Positions 32,164 to 43,329 of a stretch of DNA of 64,000 nt are shown here, piece by piece. The position numbers and the translations under genes are program-made. The notes beneath the pieces were generated by a model. It was given only the letters and a program-made list of their open reading frames with translations, had not been told where the DNA came from and did no database searches. This DNA comes from Rostrohypoxylon terebratum (taxonomy: Eukaryota; Ascomycota; Sordariomycetes; Xylariales; Hypoxylaceae): contig MU385934.1 in assembly GCA_022497145.1 (NCBI GenBank), forward strand, positions 70,057 to 134,056, given 5' to 3'. Each line of letters opens with the position of its first letter. Within the stretch, counting starts at the first letter, position 1.

Positions 32164-33885
32164 ATGTTTGCAAACGCTGATACCAACAACTCGCGCCCTA
32201 ACGGCATCAATATCGCAGAGAGCGAATTGGACCACATTCCTTCCACTCCGCCTGAAGCTATGGCCGTCCGCCATTCCGCATCTCAGCAATCCATCCTCTC
32301 TACCGAGGCGCCAAATTCACCTACCGACCCTAATTCCTCATTCAAGACCGAGTTAAATGATGATCACAACCCATCCTCGCAGGTCATTCCCTCATCATTA
32401 ACACCACCTCCTTCATCTCAAGTTCCCCAGGTCAACGGCGCCGCTGGTGTACCTCTAGGTTATGTTAGTTCTCAAAGAGCTAACATGTTTTCCCCACCCG
32501 CGACGATACTTCGATCCCTCGTTCGTGATGGAGCTTCTACATCCGACTATATTGCTCCAACCTCGGACCAAATATCAGACGCCTCGGCTGACGATCTTCG
32601 TGCCATGGTTCGAGCATGCGTTGCTGAGAACGCGAGATTGAAAATGGAGACGGCACATCATAAGTTGCAGTATAACTTACTTAGCATACAGGCTGACGAA
32701 GATGCAAAGAGGGCCGCGGTAGAACATGATATGACGCGTCGGGAGGTGGAGGTGCTGCGTATGACGGAGAATTCCCGTCAAGCTCGTCGTGAGCTGAACG
32801 CGGCTGCTGAATTGACGCAAGTCAAATACCGCGAGCTCCAGGTTCAGTATGAAAATCTTGTCAAAGAAAACGAAGCCCTTCAGAAGCGCGTAAAGTCCGC
32901 TACCAAACTCATCCAACAGCAGAGTGAGGAACGAGTCAGTTTAGTCGAGGAGCGAGATATGCTCCTCAACCGTATTCGCGAGAACCGAGAGCATTTCCAC
33001 ATGCTCTGCAGCCCTGGCGGAGTATTCCACGGGGCTCTGACGCCCAAGACTCCAGCAGCTGCTTCTCCACAGCAGTACCGAACCACGCCACGCCAGACAC
33101 CAAAATCTGCTAACCGGGATGTTCGTCCCGATAACTACAACAACCAGGTTGGATTTGCCGCCTTGCTTCAGGCTCTAAGTCATGATAACAGTGCACCGAC
33201 GACGCCTATCGCGGCCAATCGCCCCGTCCATCGAGCACCGCCGAGACATACCCGCGGCGTCCAGTCTCTATCTTCTCTTCCCACCACGCCCACTTCACGT
33301 GCTCGCGGAGAATACTCTGCATTATTGCCTTCGGTTGATTTGGTGCCCCAAACCGAACCGCCAAACCGATACGGTAACGGCCGTTTTACTTTAGAAACGC
33401 CGGTCCAGAAGAGGGGGCGTCAGAGCCGGGAAAGCACCATTTCTGCCGACGACAATAACGAAGAGCTGGCCCGTGCAGCTCTCGAATCAGTGGCGGCGGC
33501 TACGCAGTCATATATGTCACAGGAGTCGCGGGCTTCTCGGCGTCGGGACGAGGAGGAAGAGATTTTTGAGAGTCAGGCTAGCCAAGCGGCATCTGAAATG
33601 CTTCGTCGTGATCCACGAGAGAGCTTCGAGGTTGCCAGCTCGGTCGGATCTCGCGATGGCACACCAGCGCCGGCAGAAAAGTCGGCCAAACTTCAGTCGA
33701 AGCTCTTCGCGGGTCTGAATAAGGCGGGTCTCGCGTCAGAGAAGCGGAAGTTCAGCGGCAGCACAGATAACGGTGACAGCCGACGAGAACATGTCATGAG
33801 TCCTGCCAAGAAGATGAGGTACGGGGCTGGAAGCGAGGCAAATGGCCGGGTTGGCCTAGGAATCCGCTACGGCCAGGAGGCTTGA
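32164..33885 (+). CDS. Conserved coiled-coil protein, probably nuclear
   Basis: An uninterrupted 573-codon ORF starts at 32164. Residues 1-135 are disordered. Residues about 140-275 form a long coiled coil (DDLRAMVRACVAENARLKME ... QVQYENLVKENEALQKRVKS, VEERDMLLNRIRENREHF). Several Thr-Pro and Ser-Pro motifs follow (ALTPKTPAAASP, RTTPRQTPKSANR, SLPTTPTSRARGEY), then an acidic helix (RRRDEEEEIFESQASQAASE) and a basic tail containing SPAKKMRYG, which could be a nuclear localisation signal. I recognise no catalytic domain. The many S/T-P sites suggest regulation by cyclin-dependent or MAP kinases; that is inference. The ORF is intronless and follows a long leader, and composition and length leave little doubt that it is expressed. 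Confidence 0.82.
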   Translation: MFANADTNNSRPNGINIAESELDHIPSTPPEAMAVRHSASQQSILSTEAPNSPTDPNSSFKTELNDDHNPSSQVIPSSLTPPPSSQVPQVNGAAGVPLGYVSSQRANMFSPPATILRSLVRDGASTSDYIAPTSDQISDASADDLRAMVRACVAENARLKMETAHHKLQYNLLSIQADEDAKRAAVEHDMTRREVEVLRMTENSRQARRELNAAAELTQVKYRELQVQYENLVKENEALQKRVKSATKLIQQQSEERVSLVEERDMLLNRIRENREHFHMLCSPGGVFHGALTPKTPAAASPQQYRTTPRQTPKSANRDVRPDNYNNQVGFAALLQALSHDNSAPTTPIAANRPVHRAPPRHTRGVQSLSSLPTTPTSRARGEYSALLPSVDLVPQTEPPNRYGNGRFTLETPVQKRGRQSRESTISADDNNEELARAALESVAAATQSYMSQESRASRRRDEEEEIFESQASQAASEMLRRDPRESFEVASSVGSRDGTPAPAEKSAKLQSKLFAGLNKAGLASEKRKFSGSTDNGDSRREHVMSPAKKMRYGAGSEANGRVGLGIRYGQEA

Positions 33886-34876
33886 AGGGCCTTAGAAAAG
33901 TAAGCCTTGGTCAACAAAGGTTTGGAAATGTTGAAAGGTGGGTTTATCTTTCTTCTGGGGCGGCCGATAACTTTTGGTCTGACGATGGTACGGTTCTCAC
34001 TTTGGACTCCGATGACGACGGCGTGAAGAATGGATTATGAATGTATTATACCCCGTTTTGATGTCACGGCGTTTGGCAGGTTTCATTTCGCGCTCTGGGC
34101 TGGCTGTGGTGTGCAACAGCTTAGCGGAATACTCCCACAATGAGGAGTCTGATTTGATGGACTATCTATGCAGGAACATCATGAGGCAAATTGACATAAT
34201 AGCTCCAGATCTCAATTTTCCTGTTCGCACTTTGACCCCCATGTGGTGTATGAAATCCTAAAGCACAAAGATTATAAGCTCGGTATGGTATCTTGAATTC
34301 AGTGGTGATAGCTGGAGGTGACGACTAAAAGGGGTAGCAAGTAACCTCCAGGACTAAGAACTTGTAGTACTATAAGGCTTAAGCCAACCTTATGAATACT
34401 ATGTAGGGTCCAGGGTCAAGGTAGGTACAATATGGATAGTGGCACCTGCTAGCTGTACTGGAGTAGTACCCGAACACAGCGGGATATGGTGGATGATGTA
34501 GTTGTATTGTACAGCGGGTAGATCCCCTGTATTATTTCCATTATTTCGCCTAGTAGACCCAGAATCACCCCGCGTTGCGGAACCGGCGACCGGCAGTTTG
34601 AATATCCATTACTTCTACACAGTTCAACTTTCTTTCTTCCGGTCAATTAGCTAAATGCGACCTGCCTGGCGATCATGCCTTTACTTGCATTCGTTCTCTG
34701 TATATACTACTATTACTTTCAGGGTATCCCTTGATACTTACCTACGTTTTGAGCGTACTCTCACGTAGTTAGGTAACTATCTAGTTTTTTTTTTTAAAAA
34801 AAAAAAAGTGTCCCAGTCTGTGTCCTCTCCTCGCTCTCCCATTTCACCCGGCAAAAGCGCCTTCACCTCGGCCAAC
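33886..34876. other. Intergenic with a T11-A12 block before the thiolase
   Basis: No gene is supported. CTACTATGTA and TACCTACG words are present. A T11-A12 junction at 34785-34807 lies 69 bases upstream of the thiolase ATG. The open frame continues upstream of that ATG to a GTG at 34808, directly after the A run. Confidence 0.5.
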
Positions 34877-36133
34877 ATGGGGCTCCCGAAAGGACTCTCC
34901 TCCATCCTCGCGAAATCCCCCTCCGACACCGTCATCCTATCCTCCCTACGAACGCCGATCTGCCGCTCGTACCGCGGACAGCTCAAGGACGCGTACCCGG
35001 AAGAACTGCTAGCGACGGTCCTTCGCGCGACCCTAGACGCGAACCCGAGCCTGCCCCCCGCGGCGATCGAGGACGTGGCGGTGGGCGTCGTGCTCTCGGA
35101 GCTGGGCGGCAGCAAGGCCGCGCGCATGGCCATGAACCACGTCGGCTTCGCGTGCGGCACCTCGCTGTACACCGTCAACCGCGCGTGCGCTAGTAGCCTG
35201 CAGAGCGTGGCGGCGGTGGCCGCGCAGATCCGGGCCGGGATGATCGGGGTGGGCGTCGCGGCGGGCATGGAGAGTATGACGAGGAATTACGGGTCCAGGG
35301 CTATACCTGTCGATGCGTGGCCCGCGCTGCTAGAGAGCGAGGTCAAGGACGCCAGGGATTGCGTCATGCCGATGGGGTTGACGAGCGAGAATGTGGCGCT
35401 GAGGTACGGTGTCGGGAGGAAGGAGCAGGACGAGTTTGCCGTCGAGTCGCATCGGAGGGCGGCCAAGGCGCAGAGCGAGGGGTTGTTCGATGGGGAGATC
35501 GTGCCCGTGAAGACGAGGTTCCAGGAGGTGGATAAGCAGGGGAACAAGGTCGGCGAGGAGAAACAGGTCGTGGTTACGAAGGACGACGGGATTAGGGCTA
35601 ACGCGACGCTCGAGGGCCTCGCTAAGCTCAAGCCTGCGTTCAAAGAGGACGGCGCGAGCACGGCGGGGAATTCGAGTCAGGTCAGCGACGGGGCTGCTGC
35701 TACGTTGCTGCTGAGGCGGAGCACGGCGACCGAGCTCGGGTTGTCGTCGAGCATTATCGGCAAGTTTGTCGCTGCTACGACGGTGGGGTGCGCTCCGGAT
35801 GAGATGGGCGTCGGACCCGCGCTGGCTATCCCCAAATTGTTAGATCAGCTCAGCATCGAGACGAAAGATGTTGATCGGTGGGAGATCAACGAGGCTTTCG
35901 CTAGTCAAGCTATTTACTGCGTGAGAGAACTTGGGCTAGAGGGTGATTGGGAGCAGGGCAAGGTTAACCCTGACGGAGGCGCCATTGCGCTGGGACACCC
36001 GCTCGGAGCTACCGGTGCGAGAATGACGAGTACGCTGCTACACGGCTTAAAGAGAACCGGCGGAGAGGTCGGTGTGGTGAGCATGTGCATTGGTACCGGG
36101 ATGGGTATGGCGGGATTATTTGTCAGAGAGTAG
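34877..36133 (+). CDS. 3-ketoacyl-CoA thiolase / acetyl-CoA acyltransferase
   Basis: The enzyme cleaves 3-ketoacyl-CoA with CoA to acetyl-CoA and a shortened acyl-CoA in beta-oxidation, or the reverse. The 418-residue product from the ATG at 34877 carries the complete thiolase set: Cys104 in NRACASSLQ (acyl-enzyme nucleophile), the GMESMTRNYG block, NEAFASQA, His374 in GHPLGATG and Cys404 in CIGTGMGMAG. I chose 34877 because the longer open frame begins on GTG at 34808; an upstream exon cannot be excluded. The C terminus (FVRE) is not a PTS1 and no clear PTS2 is visible near the N terminus, so peroxisomal, mitochondrial or cytosolic location is open. The gene is intronless. Codons are strongly G/C-ending, most of all over the first 500 bases, unlike the flanking DNA, which may mean high expression. 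Confidence 0.92.
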   Translation: MGLPKGLSSILAKSPSDTVILSSLRTPICRSYRGQLKDAYPEELLATVLRATLDANPSLPPAAIEDVAVGVVLSELGGSKAARMAMNHVGFACGTSLYTVNRACASSLQSVAAVAAQIRAGMIGVGVAAGMESMTRNYGSRAIPVDAWPALLESEVKDARDCVMPMGLTSENVALRYGVGRKEQDEFAVESHRRAAKAQSEGLFDGEIVPVKTRFQEVDKQGNKVGEEKQVVVTKDDGIRANATLEGLAKLKPAFKEDGASTAGNSSQVSDGAAATLLLRRSTATELGLSSSIIGKFVAATTVGCAPDEMGVGPALAIPKLLDQLSIETKDVDRWEINEAFASQAIYCVRELGLEGDWEQGKVNPDGGAIALGHPLGATGARMTSTLLHGLKRTGGEVGVVSMCIGTGMGMAGLFVRE

Positions 36134-36603
36134 GCGAAATGACAGCCGAAATGACATCAGTATCTTGATGTACGTCACAGAAATGATAATGGGAAATGTT
36201 TTACGATGTGTCCTTTGTTTCGACCAGTTGTGAGGGGGATTGTTTCATATGGGGGAGTGGTTCGTGGACAAAGACATTTGCGACGGGAAAGCATACAATC
36301 AGTAAGTGAGCCAATCCGCATTCAGATCAAACAATTGCTTAGACTGCTTCCGGTTTAAATTTCCTAATAATCAATAGGACTGTCCTTGAATTCTTTTTGA
36401 TGTGGGATGGTGATTAGAATCGTAGGCAATGCCTCCCGCTTCTGGCGACTAACAAAAACATGCCTCTTAGGGATATTTTCAAGACCTCAAGATTTGGCGC
36501 GACGAACGCGCGCTTTTCCGACAACGTGCCTTCTAACCGGTAGGCAGAATCACGTCGAATCTTCAAAGACCAGATTAGAAATGAGGGGGCAATATTAAGT
36601 AAA
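36134..36603. other. Intergenic between thiolase and membrane-protein gene
   Basis: No gene is supported. This stretch should hold the thiolase 3' UTR and the promoter of the small membrane protein at 36604. Confidence 0.5.
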
Positions 36604-37167
36604 ATGTTGTTTTTCCTTGCGATCGCTGCCGTCATCATCTGGACCGTCGTCGTCGCCCTTGCGTTACTGATCAATGTCCGGCTATTCCTCAAGACGATCC
36701 GCTGGGCTCTCACACTATTTATGGTCGTGCTTGGTGTGCCTCTCATCATCGTCCTCCACGCGGGGCTTGCCGCCCTCCAGTTAGACAAAGAACAAGCGGA
36801 TGATGCAACTTTCATGTGGATGATTTGGTACATAGTAAGTAATGTCTCGTTGAGAACTCATACTTTTAGAGAGAGAAAAATAAGAGAAAAAAAGTAGCTG
36901 ACTTTCGTCCTTCAGTTCGCTGCTGCTAGCATTCTCTTCTGGCCGTTCTTGATACCGGCGGTCATCGGCATGGCATCGGCGTTGAAGCAACCCTGGGTGC
37001 TAAAAGTCCTTGATTATGGATTGGTCAGGTTAAGTTGGTCGCAGTATGTGTATAACCCTCTATGGCATATGACCTTGGGCGGTTTGAAGTTATGGATTAC
37101 AATAGGTGCAATACTCCAACAGATACATGATGAGCAAGCTAGACAGGAAGGGTCTAATCCGATGTGA
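36604..37167 (+). CDS. Small multi-pass membrane protein, unknown function
   Basis: Exons 36604-36834 and 36916-37167 are joined by an 81-base intron (donor GTAAGT, acceptor CCTTCAG) and give 160 residues. Three to four hydrophobic segments are visible: residues about 2-24 (LFFLAIAAVIIWTVVVALAL), about 34-58 (WALTLFMVVLGVPLIIVLHA), about 73-100 across the splice (IFAAASILFWPFLIPAVIG), and possibly around LGGLKLWITIGAILQQ near the C terminus. The tail (IHDEQARQEGSNPM) is hydrophilic. I do not recognise a family. Correct phase over the intron and continuous hydrophobic character on both sides support the model. A further small membrane protein lies 316 bases downstream on the same strand. Confidence 0.72.
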
Positions 37168-37482
37168 CGATATTTTATATACGAGCCAGTATGGTTACAT
37201 CTTACTTGAGTCGTTTCGCAACATGCTTCTCCCACGTCTCGTGTACAGGTTCAGAGTGACCAAACAATAGGAAACTAGGACATGATTTCTGAACATACCT
37301 AGCAATCTATTGGGCATAAAAGGCCATGCCCTCCCCCTTCCTTTTTTTTCTCGCATCACCATCACCATCACCATCACAGTTGGATATCTAATCAGACTCA
37401 AAATTCATTCGATCATCTGAGCTATCACCCGATTATCATAACCAATTTTTACCAATTACCTTATTTTAACCATTCAATCACG
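37168..37482. other. Intergenic, promoter of the 91-aa membrane protein
   Basis: It contains a CATCAC hexamer repeat at about 37353-37377 and little else. No gene is supported. Confidence 0.5.
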
Positions 37483-37758
37483 ATGGAAGTCTCACGAAGA
37501 TTTTCTGACGCGTCTGTCGAGTCCGTTTATGAAAGGCGTTATTCCCACGAAGAGCCTCGTCCAACCCGTCCCATCACATATATGGAGGAAATCTGGGAAT
37601 TCACCACCGTCACACTGCCAGAGCGTATCATCGGTCCCTCCATGGCTCAGCGCGAAGATGCCCTTTTATTCTTCGCACTGGGTGTGATGGGTATGGCATT
37701 CGTCGTGCATACCTTGGCCATCACGTTAAGGAGTATATTGGCGATTTCGCCCAGCTAA
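37483..37758 (+). CDS. Small single-pass membrane protein (91 aa), unknown function
   Basis: The 91-codon ORF starts after CAATCACG and has a hydrophilic N-terminal half with Arg, Glu and Ser (RRFSDASVESVYERRYSHEE), then a short amphipathic part (YMEEIWEFTTVTLPERI) and one strong membrane segment at residues about 62-84 (ALLFFALGVMGMAFVVHTLA). The order of disordered cytosolic part followed by a C-terminal anchor suggests tail-anchored or type II topology. Codon use and the sharp boundary between polar and hydrophobic parts suggest a real gene rather than chance; no family is recognised. Confidence 0.65.
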   Translation: MEVSRRFSDASVESVYERRYSHEEPRPTRPITYMEEIWEFTTVTLPERIIGPSMAQREDALLFFALGVMGMAFVVHTLAITLRSILAISPS

Positions 37759-38342
37759 GTCCCTATAGTGGTCGCACTACTCCTGATGAACATGCTCTAT
37801 TCTCAGAGCATCCTTGCTCCTTCCAGGGTAGCTACTCTTCGTTGCAATCATATTCGCGCTCTGGCTAGGTAAATCCTCAAGTCACCGACGCATATAAGGC
37901 CCGTAGGGTAATTTGCGAAGAGGGGGTTCTCTATCTATTCACGCTCGAGGTAGATGAGCGTAGTTGAATAGGTACGATGTCTCTTTTCACATAAGGGTGT
38001 TCCCCATGTTTATGTTTGCTGTTTACTGTTTTTGTTTCATCAAAGTAGTCAGTTCATCTCAATAAATTTGTTTTAGTACATCAGTATATCATCTGTGTCT
38101 GAAAGTGAGTCATGCAAGCTTCATTCAAAATTGAATCCACATATGTGATAGTAGGTAGGTAGGTCCCTATACTGTCATGCTAAATACGTATTCAACGTGT
38201 AGGTTAGGTAGATACCTTTTAGAATGAGTGCCCACTTCTGGTTAGAAGAATCACGAAATCCTCAGCGATAGAATTCATAACCCCTTAAATGATAACGAAA
38301 TAACCAAGTTCCGATGCCATGTGTGTCAACAAGAATATTATC
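37759..38342. other. Intergenic between convergent genes
   Basis: No gene is supported. A GTAGGTAGGTAGG stretch occurs near 38151-38163. Confidence 0.5.
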
Positions 38343-41300
38343 CTATGCTTCACCATCTTCCGTTGTTATAGATTCGTAGCCACCCAACTCCATATCGTCT
38401 TCCTCATTTGGTTGATGGTATGTCACTGGAAGTTCCGCATCTTCGATTTTAATTTGGATGTCAGGAGAGGCCTCAGTAACCTCCCATTCAGATTCCCAAT
38501 GAACCAAGTCTTCACGAACGCTTCTCTGGAGCTCGGCTTTTTTGGTGAGCGTCTCGCCCCCTTCGACCTCTTGCGGTAAAACATTGTCTAGCAACACATG
38601 GATATGAGCTCTTGCTTCTCTCATAGAAAATGCTGATATCTTTCTGAGCTTCTTCGGAAATCGTTTGAAGTCGTTCTTGATATGACTGTGCAGCGATTCG
38701 AATGCATTGGCGTATATCTCCTTGCCGTTCTTCGACGCGAAACTCGCAAGAATATTTCGGCGCCGAGCTAAGGATCCCTCGCCTGAGAAAATGAGTCAAC
38801 ACTTTCTCTTGTATATGAAAAGGATGTCTTGGAACACTTACCATATTCTTGCAAAGCTTTCTGAAAAGCAGGCTTCCACGTTTCCTGGATCGCATTAACC
38901 GTCTGAGGGTGTATGTGAGATGCATTCTTAGAAATTTCCATAAGTGCTTGTTGAACTCGATGATTGACTCTCGCCTTTATAGCTTCGAGATTGCGAACCA
39001 ATTAGTTTAGAAATGGCAAGACTCGAGGAAAACTTGCATGGACGCAAGTTTGTAGTTGCACAATGAAGCTTTTCCAGATATCGTCGACGATAAAAGCGGA
39101 TTTTACCCCAAGACTAGGAATGTCGTGATTGAGAACATTATTCCAATCCTTCACAATTGTACCCAAAAGCACATCTGAGCTAAGAGATGGTAAGAGGTTC
39201 GTCGGTAATGTCAATGAAATGGGCTCTCTTACACGTCTTGCATCCAATAATAATCAATATGATAGGGACCTGATTTGCTCTGGAATCTATCACCATGGCG
39301 ATGAATGTTTGCTTGATAGGTATTCCAATGAAGCTTCGTCGCTGAAGCATCGTCATCAGGGTTCTTGTAAGACCACTTGTGAACGATCGCCCTGCAGCGT
39401 TGAACACAGCTAGCGATGGATTCTTTCTTATCCCGAAGTGGATTCTTCGCTTGGACTGATTGATCAAGCTTCTCCCAGTATTCGTCAAGCTTCTATACGA
39501 GGGTTGGTTAGTGGCAAGGGGGGAAATATGAGTCAAGTAATAAGACATACCTTTTTCATATAGGTGTCAACCACCGACATAATCTTTTCCTCCACCAGAC
39601 TTTTGCTGATGGGCAATTGGCTCTGACTCCGGCTTTCCTTAGACCATGTGTAGATCAAGTTGTAGAGACTGAGAAGTCCATGAAGAATATGGTCAGCATG
39701 GGCCTCCCTCTCGGGGATTGTCGAGCAGGATATCCATTCCCTGAGACGTGGGATCCCCGAGTATTGGGCACTTGGAAATCCAGACAGAGCGTCCTCGTCA
39801 TCAGAGCATCGCCAGAATGCCTTGGAACTTATCGGGCATACCGATACTTGACCGTCATATGTGGCTCTTAAATCGTCAAGACTATTATCAGAATCCAACT
39901 GAGCTTGGCGGATTCGAGAGTCTTGCTGGATTCGCTCTGTTAAAATCCTGTTTCTTTCCCTCACACAAAGGAATGTGAGATGTCCCTCGGTTTCCTTAAT
40001 CTTCTTCTCCAGTCTACAGATCTTCTCAGCCAGGCTTGCGATAACTAAGCGTTGTTTTTTCTTCTCCGCCGCGAGCTGAGACCGCTTGGCCTTGGTTGCG
40101 AGCATCTGTCGCGATGTTGCTTTAGCTCCTACATAGAAATGTCAGCATGAACATCGTCGTCTACGAAAGCTAAAAAAGATTGGCCTTTCTTCGCACCATT
40201 TCTCGTGTTGTGCTTGCTATTCCTAGCTCGAGCTGTCTCTCGGATCTTCTGTAATTTTCTAGTAGCCTCCTTTTTGTCCTTTTCGCAATCCGCCCTCTGT
40301 GATTTGAGCTCCTGTTCTTGTTTGATGAGATCCTGCAGCTCCTGGCTTGACCTGGCCCATTCCTTCTTGAAATCGGAAGTTCGTTCAATCTCATCGGTCT
40401 GAGAGAGAACGACACAGTAACAGCGTTTATGGAACCTCCCATCAAGTTTAATTCGAAGTTCCTGGTGGTCTGTCAACAGTTTGACTGAGGTGGAATCATC
40501 CGCAGCTCGACGGGCGGGAGATACAATAAGAGTGGCAGCTAATTTTGTGAAGTATCGTTCAGCAACCGCAGCACGACTCTCAACCGAATCAGCCAGTCCA
40601 GGTAAATCCACGATCGCGACGCCGCTGCGAAGGATATCTGACTTCACTAAAATCTTGACTTCATCCACAAGAGGCCAGGCTGGAAAACTAGGTCCGTTTT
40701 CTCCATGCTTCGCACTGGTGGAATCTATGTAGCGCCTCACTCTGTAAGAGAATTGATCTGGAAAATCACTGTGGAAATGCTTTGTCGTGCCCGAAGCCTG
40801 GCTAACGTCCGCATTGAGAGCGAGAAGCTTCTCAGTTGACATCTCCCTAATCTTGTCATTCTCGAGGCCGAATACCGTCCTGACTAATTCAAGGCCTGGC
40901 TTGATAATAGAATTGGCAAGCCGGAGGGCATCGTGATCTTCGTCCGACTTGGTAGGCATATCCTGGAGCTTGTCCCTACCCTCCAGGTCTTGGAAGAATT
41001 GGTCCAGCTGCTTCACCAAATCCTCCCGCTTCCGGAAAGTGACCAGTGCTCGAAATTTGTAACCGGGTCTCGTGTCATCATTGTAGGAAACCTTGCATGG
41101 TACGGCTGTGGAGGCCTCTGCATTGTCCGTAGGCAAAAGCTCACGATAGCCTAGGAGGGCGTTCAACGCAGAAGTCTTCCCGCTTCCAGTAGACCCCGCG
41201 AGACCGACAATCACTTGAAAGGCCTGATGACGTTTGATAAGATTTTCTAGGAATGCTATTAGCCTCAGAATCGATTACATTACGAAATACGTACTATAGT

Positions 41301-41523
41301 CTGCAATCCATTCCTGAATGATGTCGTGCTCTGGGGCGGTCGAGCCCGACTCACGACCTGAGCTCATACCATCGGAAGAAAATCTTTCAAGTTTCTCGGC
41401 AATTACCTTACATTGCCTGAGACCTTTGTCAAGAGCATCTTCCTTGATTTCGATTCTTCTTTGGTCGTCATAATCACCACATGAGTTCCATGTGAAGGAT
41501 TTCGGTTCTTGAGACTGTGCCAT
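38343..41523 (-). CDS. SLIP-GC-like large GTPase, interrupted by one in-frame stop
   Basis: Six exons can be joined in frame: 41523-41295, 41255-40197, 40128-39551, 39492-39294, 39174-38842 and 38782-38343, 945 codons in all. The fourth donor and the 40196 donor are the weakest. The P-loop VGLAGSTGSGKTSALNALLG and a G3-type VDLPGLADS identify a dynamin-like P-loop GTPase of the kind annotated as nuclear GTPase SLIP-GC; a long coiled coil follows (LQDLIKQEQELKSQRADCEK). The middle is helical (KDWNNVLNHDIPSL, KARVNHRVQQALMEI, HPQTVNAIQETWKPAFQKAL). The C terminus is acidic. Codon 746 (bases 39004-39002) is TAA, with normal family-like sequence in the same frame on both sides (SFPRVLPFLN, then LVRNLEAIKARV). 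Either the gene is newly damaged, the base is wrong, or an unusual intron removes it. All other frames and splice sites are intact, so decay, if any, is recent. Function is unknown in fungi. Confidence 0.75.
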
Positions 41524-41738
41524 AGTACCTTTACAAGAAATAAAGCTCGAGCCAATGCGTGCTGTTTCGTGAGAGGGGGGGCCAAGAAAGGGGGGGGGGA
41601 AGGCCGTAGCGAGATTTTAGCGCGGCGGTGATGGTTCGAATATCACAGACAGAGACAAGGAAGTTGCAGTCATTTGACGAAGGAGTTACTGTATCCATTC
41701 ACTTCTACTCATGTACAAAAGTACCTAGTCATACCTAC

Positions 41739-42209
41739 TTACTTAGGACCTCCAGTTAATATTGTATACTTGTGCAGACTATCGTATCCATCATCAATGT
41801 ATCCAATCATATATATCCTTAATGTGAATAGCAACAACAGGGGTATCAACAAGGTTAGGAGGCGCATTTGAAAAGCAATTATAAACTCTAGGACCGCCGT
41901 CGATCCTTCATTTTCCATACATCTCCTCCATAACTCACCAGGGTCCTGCTCATGGTGATGTTCTAAATTATGTTGGGTACAATAATCACAGCAATGTGTC
42001 TCATGTTCATCTGTCGATGGATAGATTGAAGAAGTATCGGAGTAAACGGTGATTCTATCAATATTTACCATATGCTCCTCGTTGGCCGGAAGCTCCGGCG
42101 TTGGCCGCCCAACCGGAACGGAAGCCGTTGGTTTTGCTTTTGGCTTAACGGTGTCATAGCTTGCGCTATCTGCGCACTCCAAGAGTGGAGTTCGGTGATT
42201 GGGTGGCAT
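41739..42209 (-). CDS. Small membrane-anchored protein with a Cys/His patch, unknown function
   Basis: A 156-codon ORF starts at 42209. Residues 1-60 are polar and Pro-rich, then a Cys/His cluster (HETHCCDYCTQHNLEHHHE) at about 69-87, then one or two hydrophobic segments near residues 107-137 (LEFIIAFQMRLLTLLIPLLL, then FTLRIYMIGYI) and a short polar tail. The order suggests a cytosolic metal-binding or redox patch with a C-terminal membrane anchor; no family is recognised. It is short and alone, so confidence is moderate. Confidence 0.55.
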   Translation of the reverse strand: MPPNHRTPLLECADSASYDTVKPKAKPTASVPVGRPTPELPANEEHMVNIDRITVYSDTSSIYPSTDEHETHCCDYCTQHNLEHHHEQDPGELWRRCMENEGSTAVLEFIIAFQMRLLTLLIPLLLLFTLRIYMIGYIDDGYDSLHKYTILTGGPK

Positions 42210-43329
42210 GGCTGTGACGAAAACATAGGTTGAACGAATAAAGCAATAGTTACGATGGAAACATTAGCGTTTTGCGGGGTTTGGTTGCCCCTGTAGCCAG
42301 AAAAGCTGTTGATAGAAAAAGCCGTTGATGTGCCGGAAGATTAAGATATAGATATCACCGAAGACCGGGATTTACACAGTTCTTATGACAAGTTACAGTA
42401 TACTTGACGTCGTCATCGATATCACGGGTACAATGCAGGATATAATGCCTTATATTGAGTACAAAGCCGGGGGGATATCTAGTAAAGCCTATGAAAAGGA
42501 GGTCTTTGATATGTAGATATGAAGGAACACACAATACTATACGAAGATCAGTTTTGCTTTTTTTGTGTTAAGAGAAAGGGTGAAGTATTCAGATCACACG
42601 CGCAGCAGTCACAGGGATAATAATCCTTTACTATTCTACATAGAGAATTATGACGCACTTGGAACTTCCGATCTTCGATAATCCAATCAGAAATAGAAGC
42701 ACCTCCGTACAGAAGGAAGCAGAAAGCCTGTGGTGGGTTTCACGATAAGTTTTCTAGGGTGTTTGTGCACCCTCTTCACGGGTACAGGCTGCCGACTCCA
42801 TTGGGATCTGTACTACTACTACCTTGGTCAACACGGTTATAGGGGTACTACTAGGTTTATGCCATAACATAATTGGCTGTTATGGTATCCTACGAACCAC
42901 TTTTACTTGATTCTTGGGAGCCTCATGCACTGCTACCAGATTCCGGGGGGTTGGTAAAGTTGTGCTAGTTACAGGGACTTCAAGATCTAGATGAACGCGT
43001 TGAATCCTACGACATCACAATGTTACATTTGTCGCACGATAAGGTTAGATATACTAGTACCAATCACCGTAGAGTTACGTAATGAAGTAGAAACTCATTT
43101 TGATGATCAAGATTGGTAGGTGTCGAGGTTATACTCATGATGGGTCAAGAGTTGAGACAGTGGCAAGAAGCCCGTTGCAGACTCGTTAATGATAGTTAAC
43201 GCCTAAATCTCCACGAATGTCCCCCTCTAGATATATCTATAGCGATACCCTATTAGGATGCCTCTCGGTCGTTTCGTATGATATCCTCTAGCATCTCTTA
43301 TGCTTATGAAGCTGCGCTGCCCGCCTAAC
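42210..43329. other. Intergenic, no gene seen
   Basis: AT-rich sequence without ORFs above about 60 codons and without tandem repeats. It should contain the promoter of the gene at 42209 and the 3' UTR of the gene at 43330. Confidence 0.5.
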
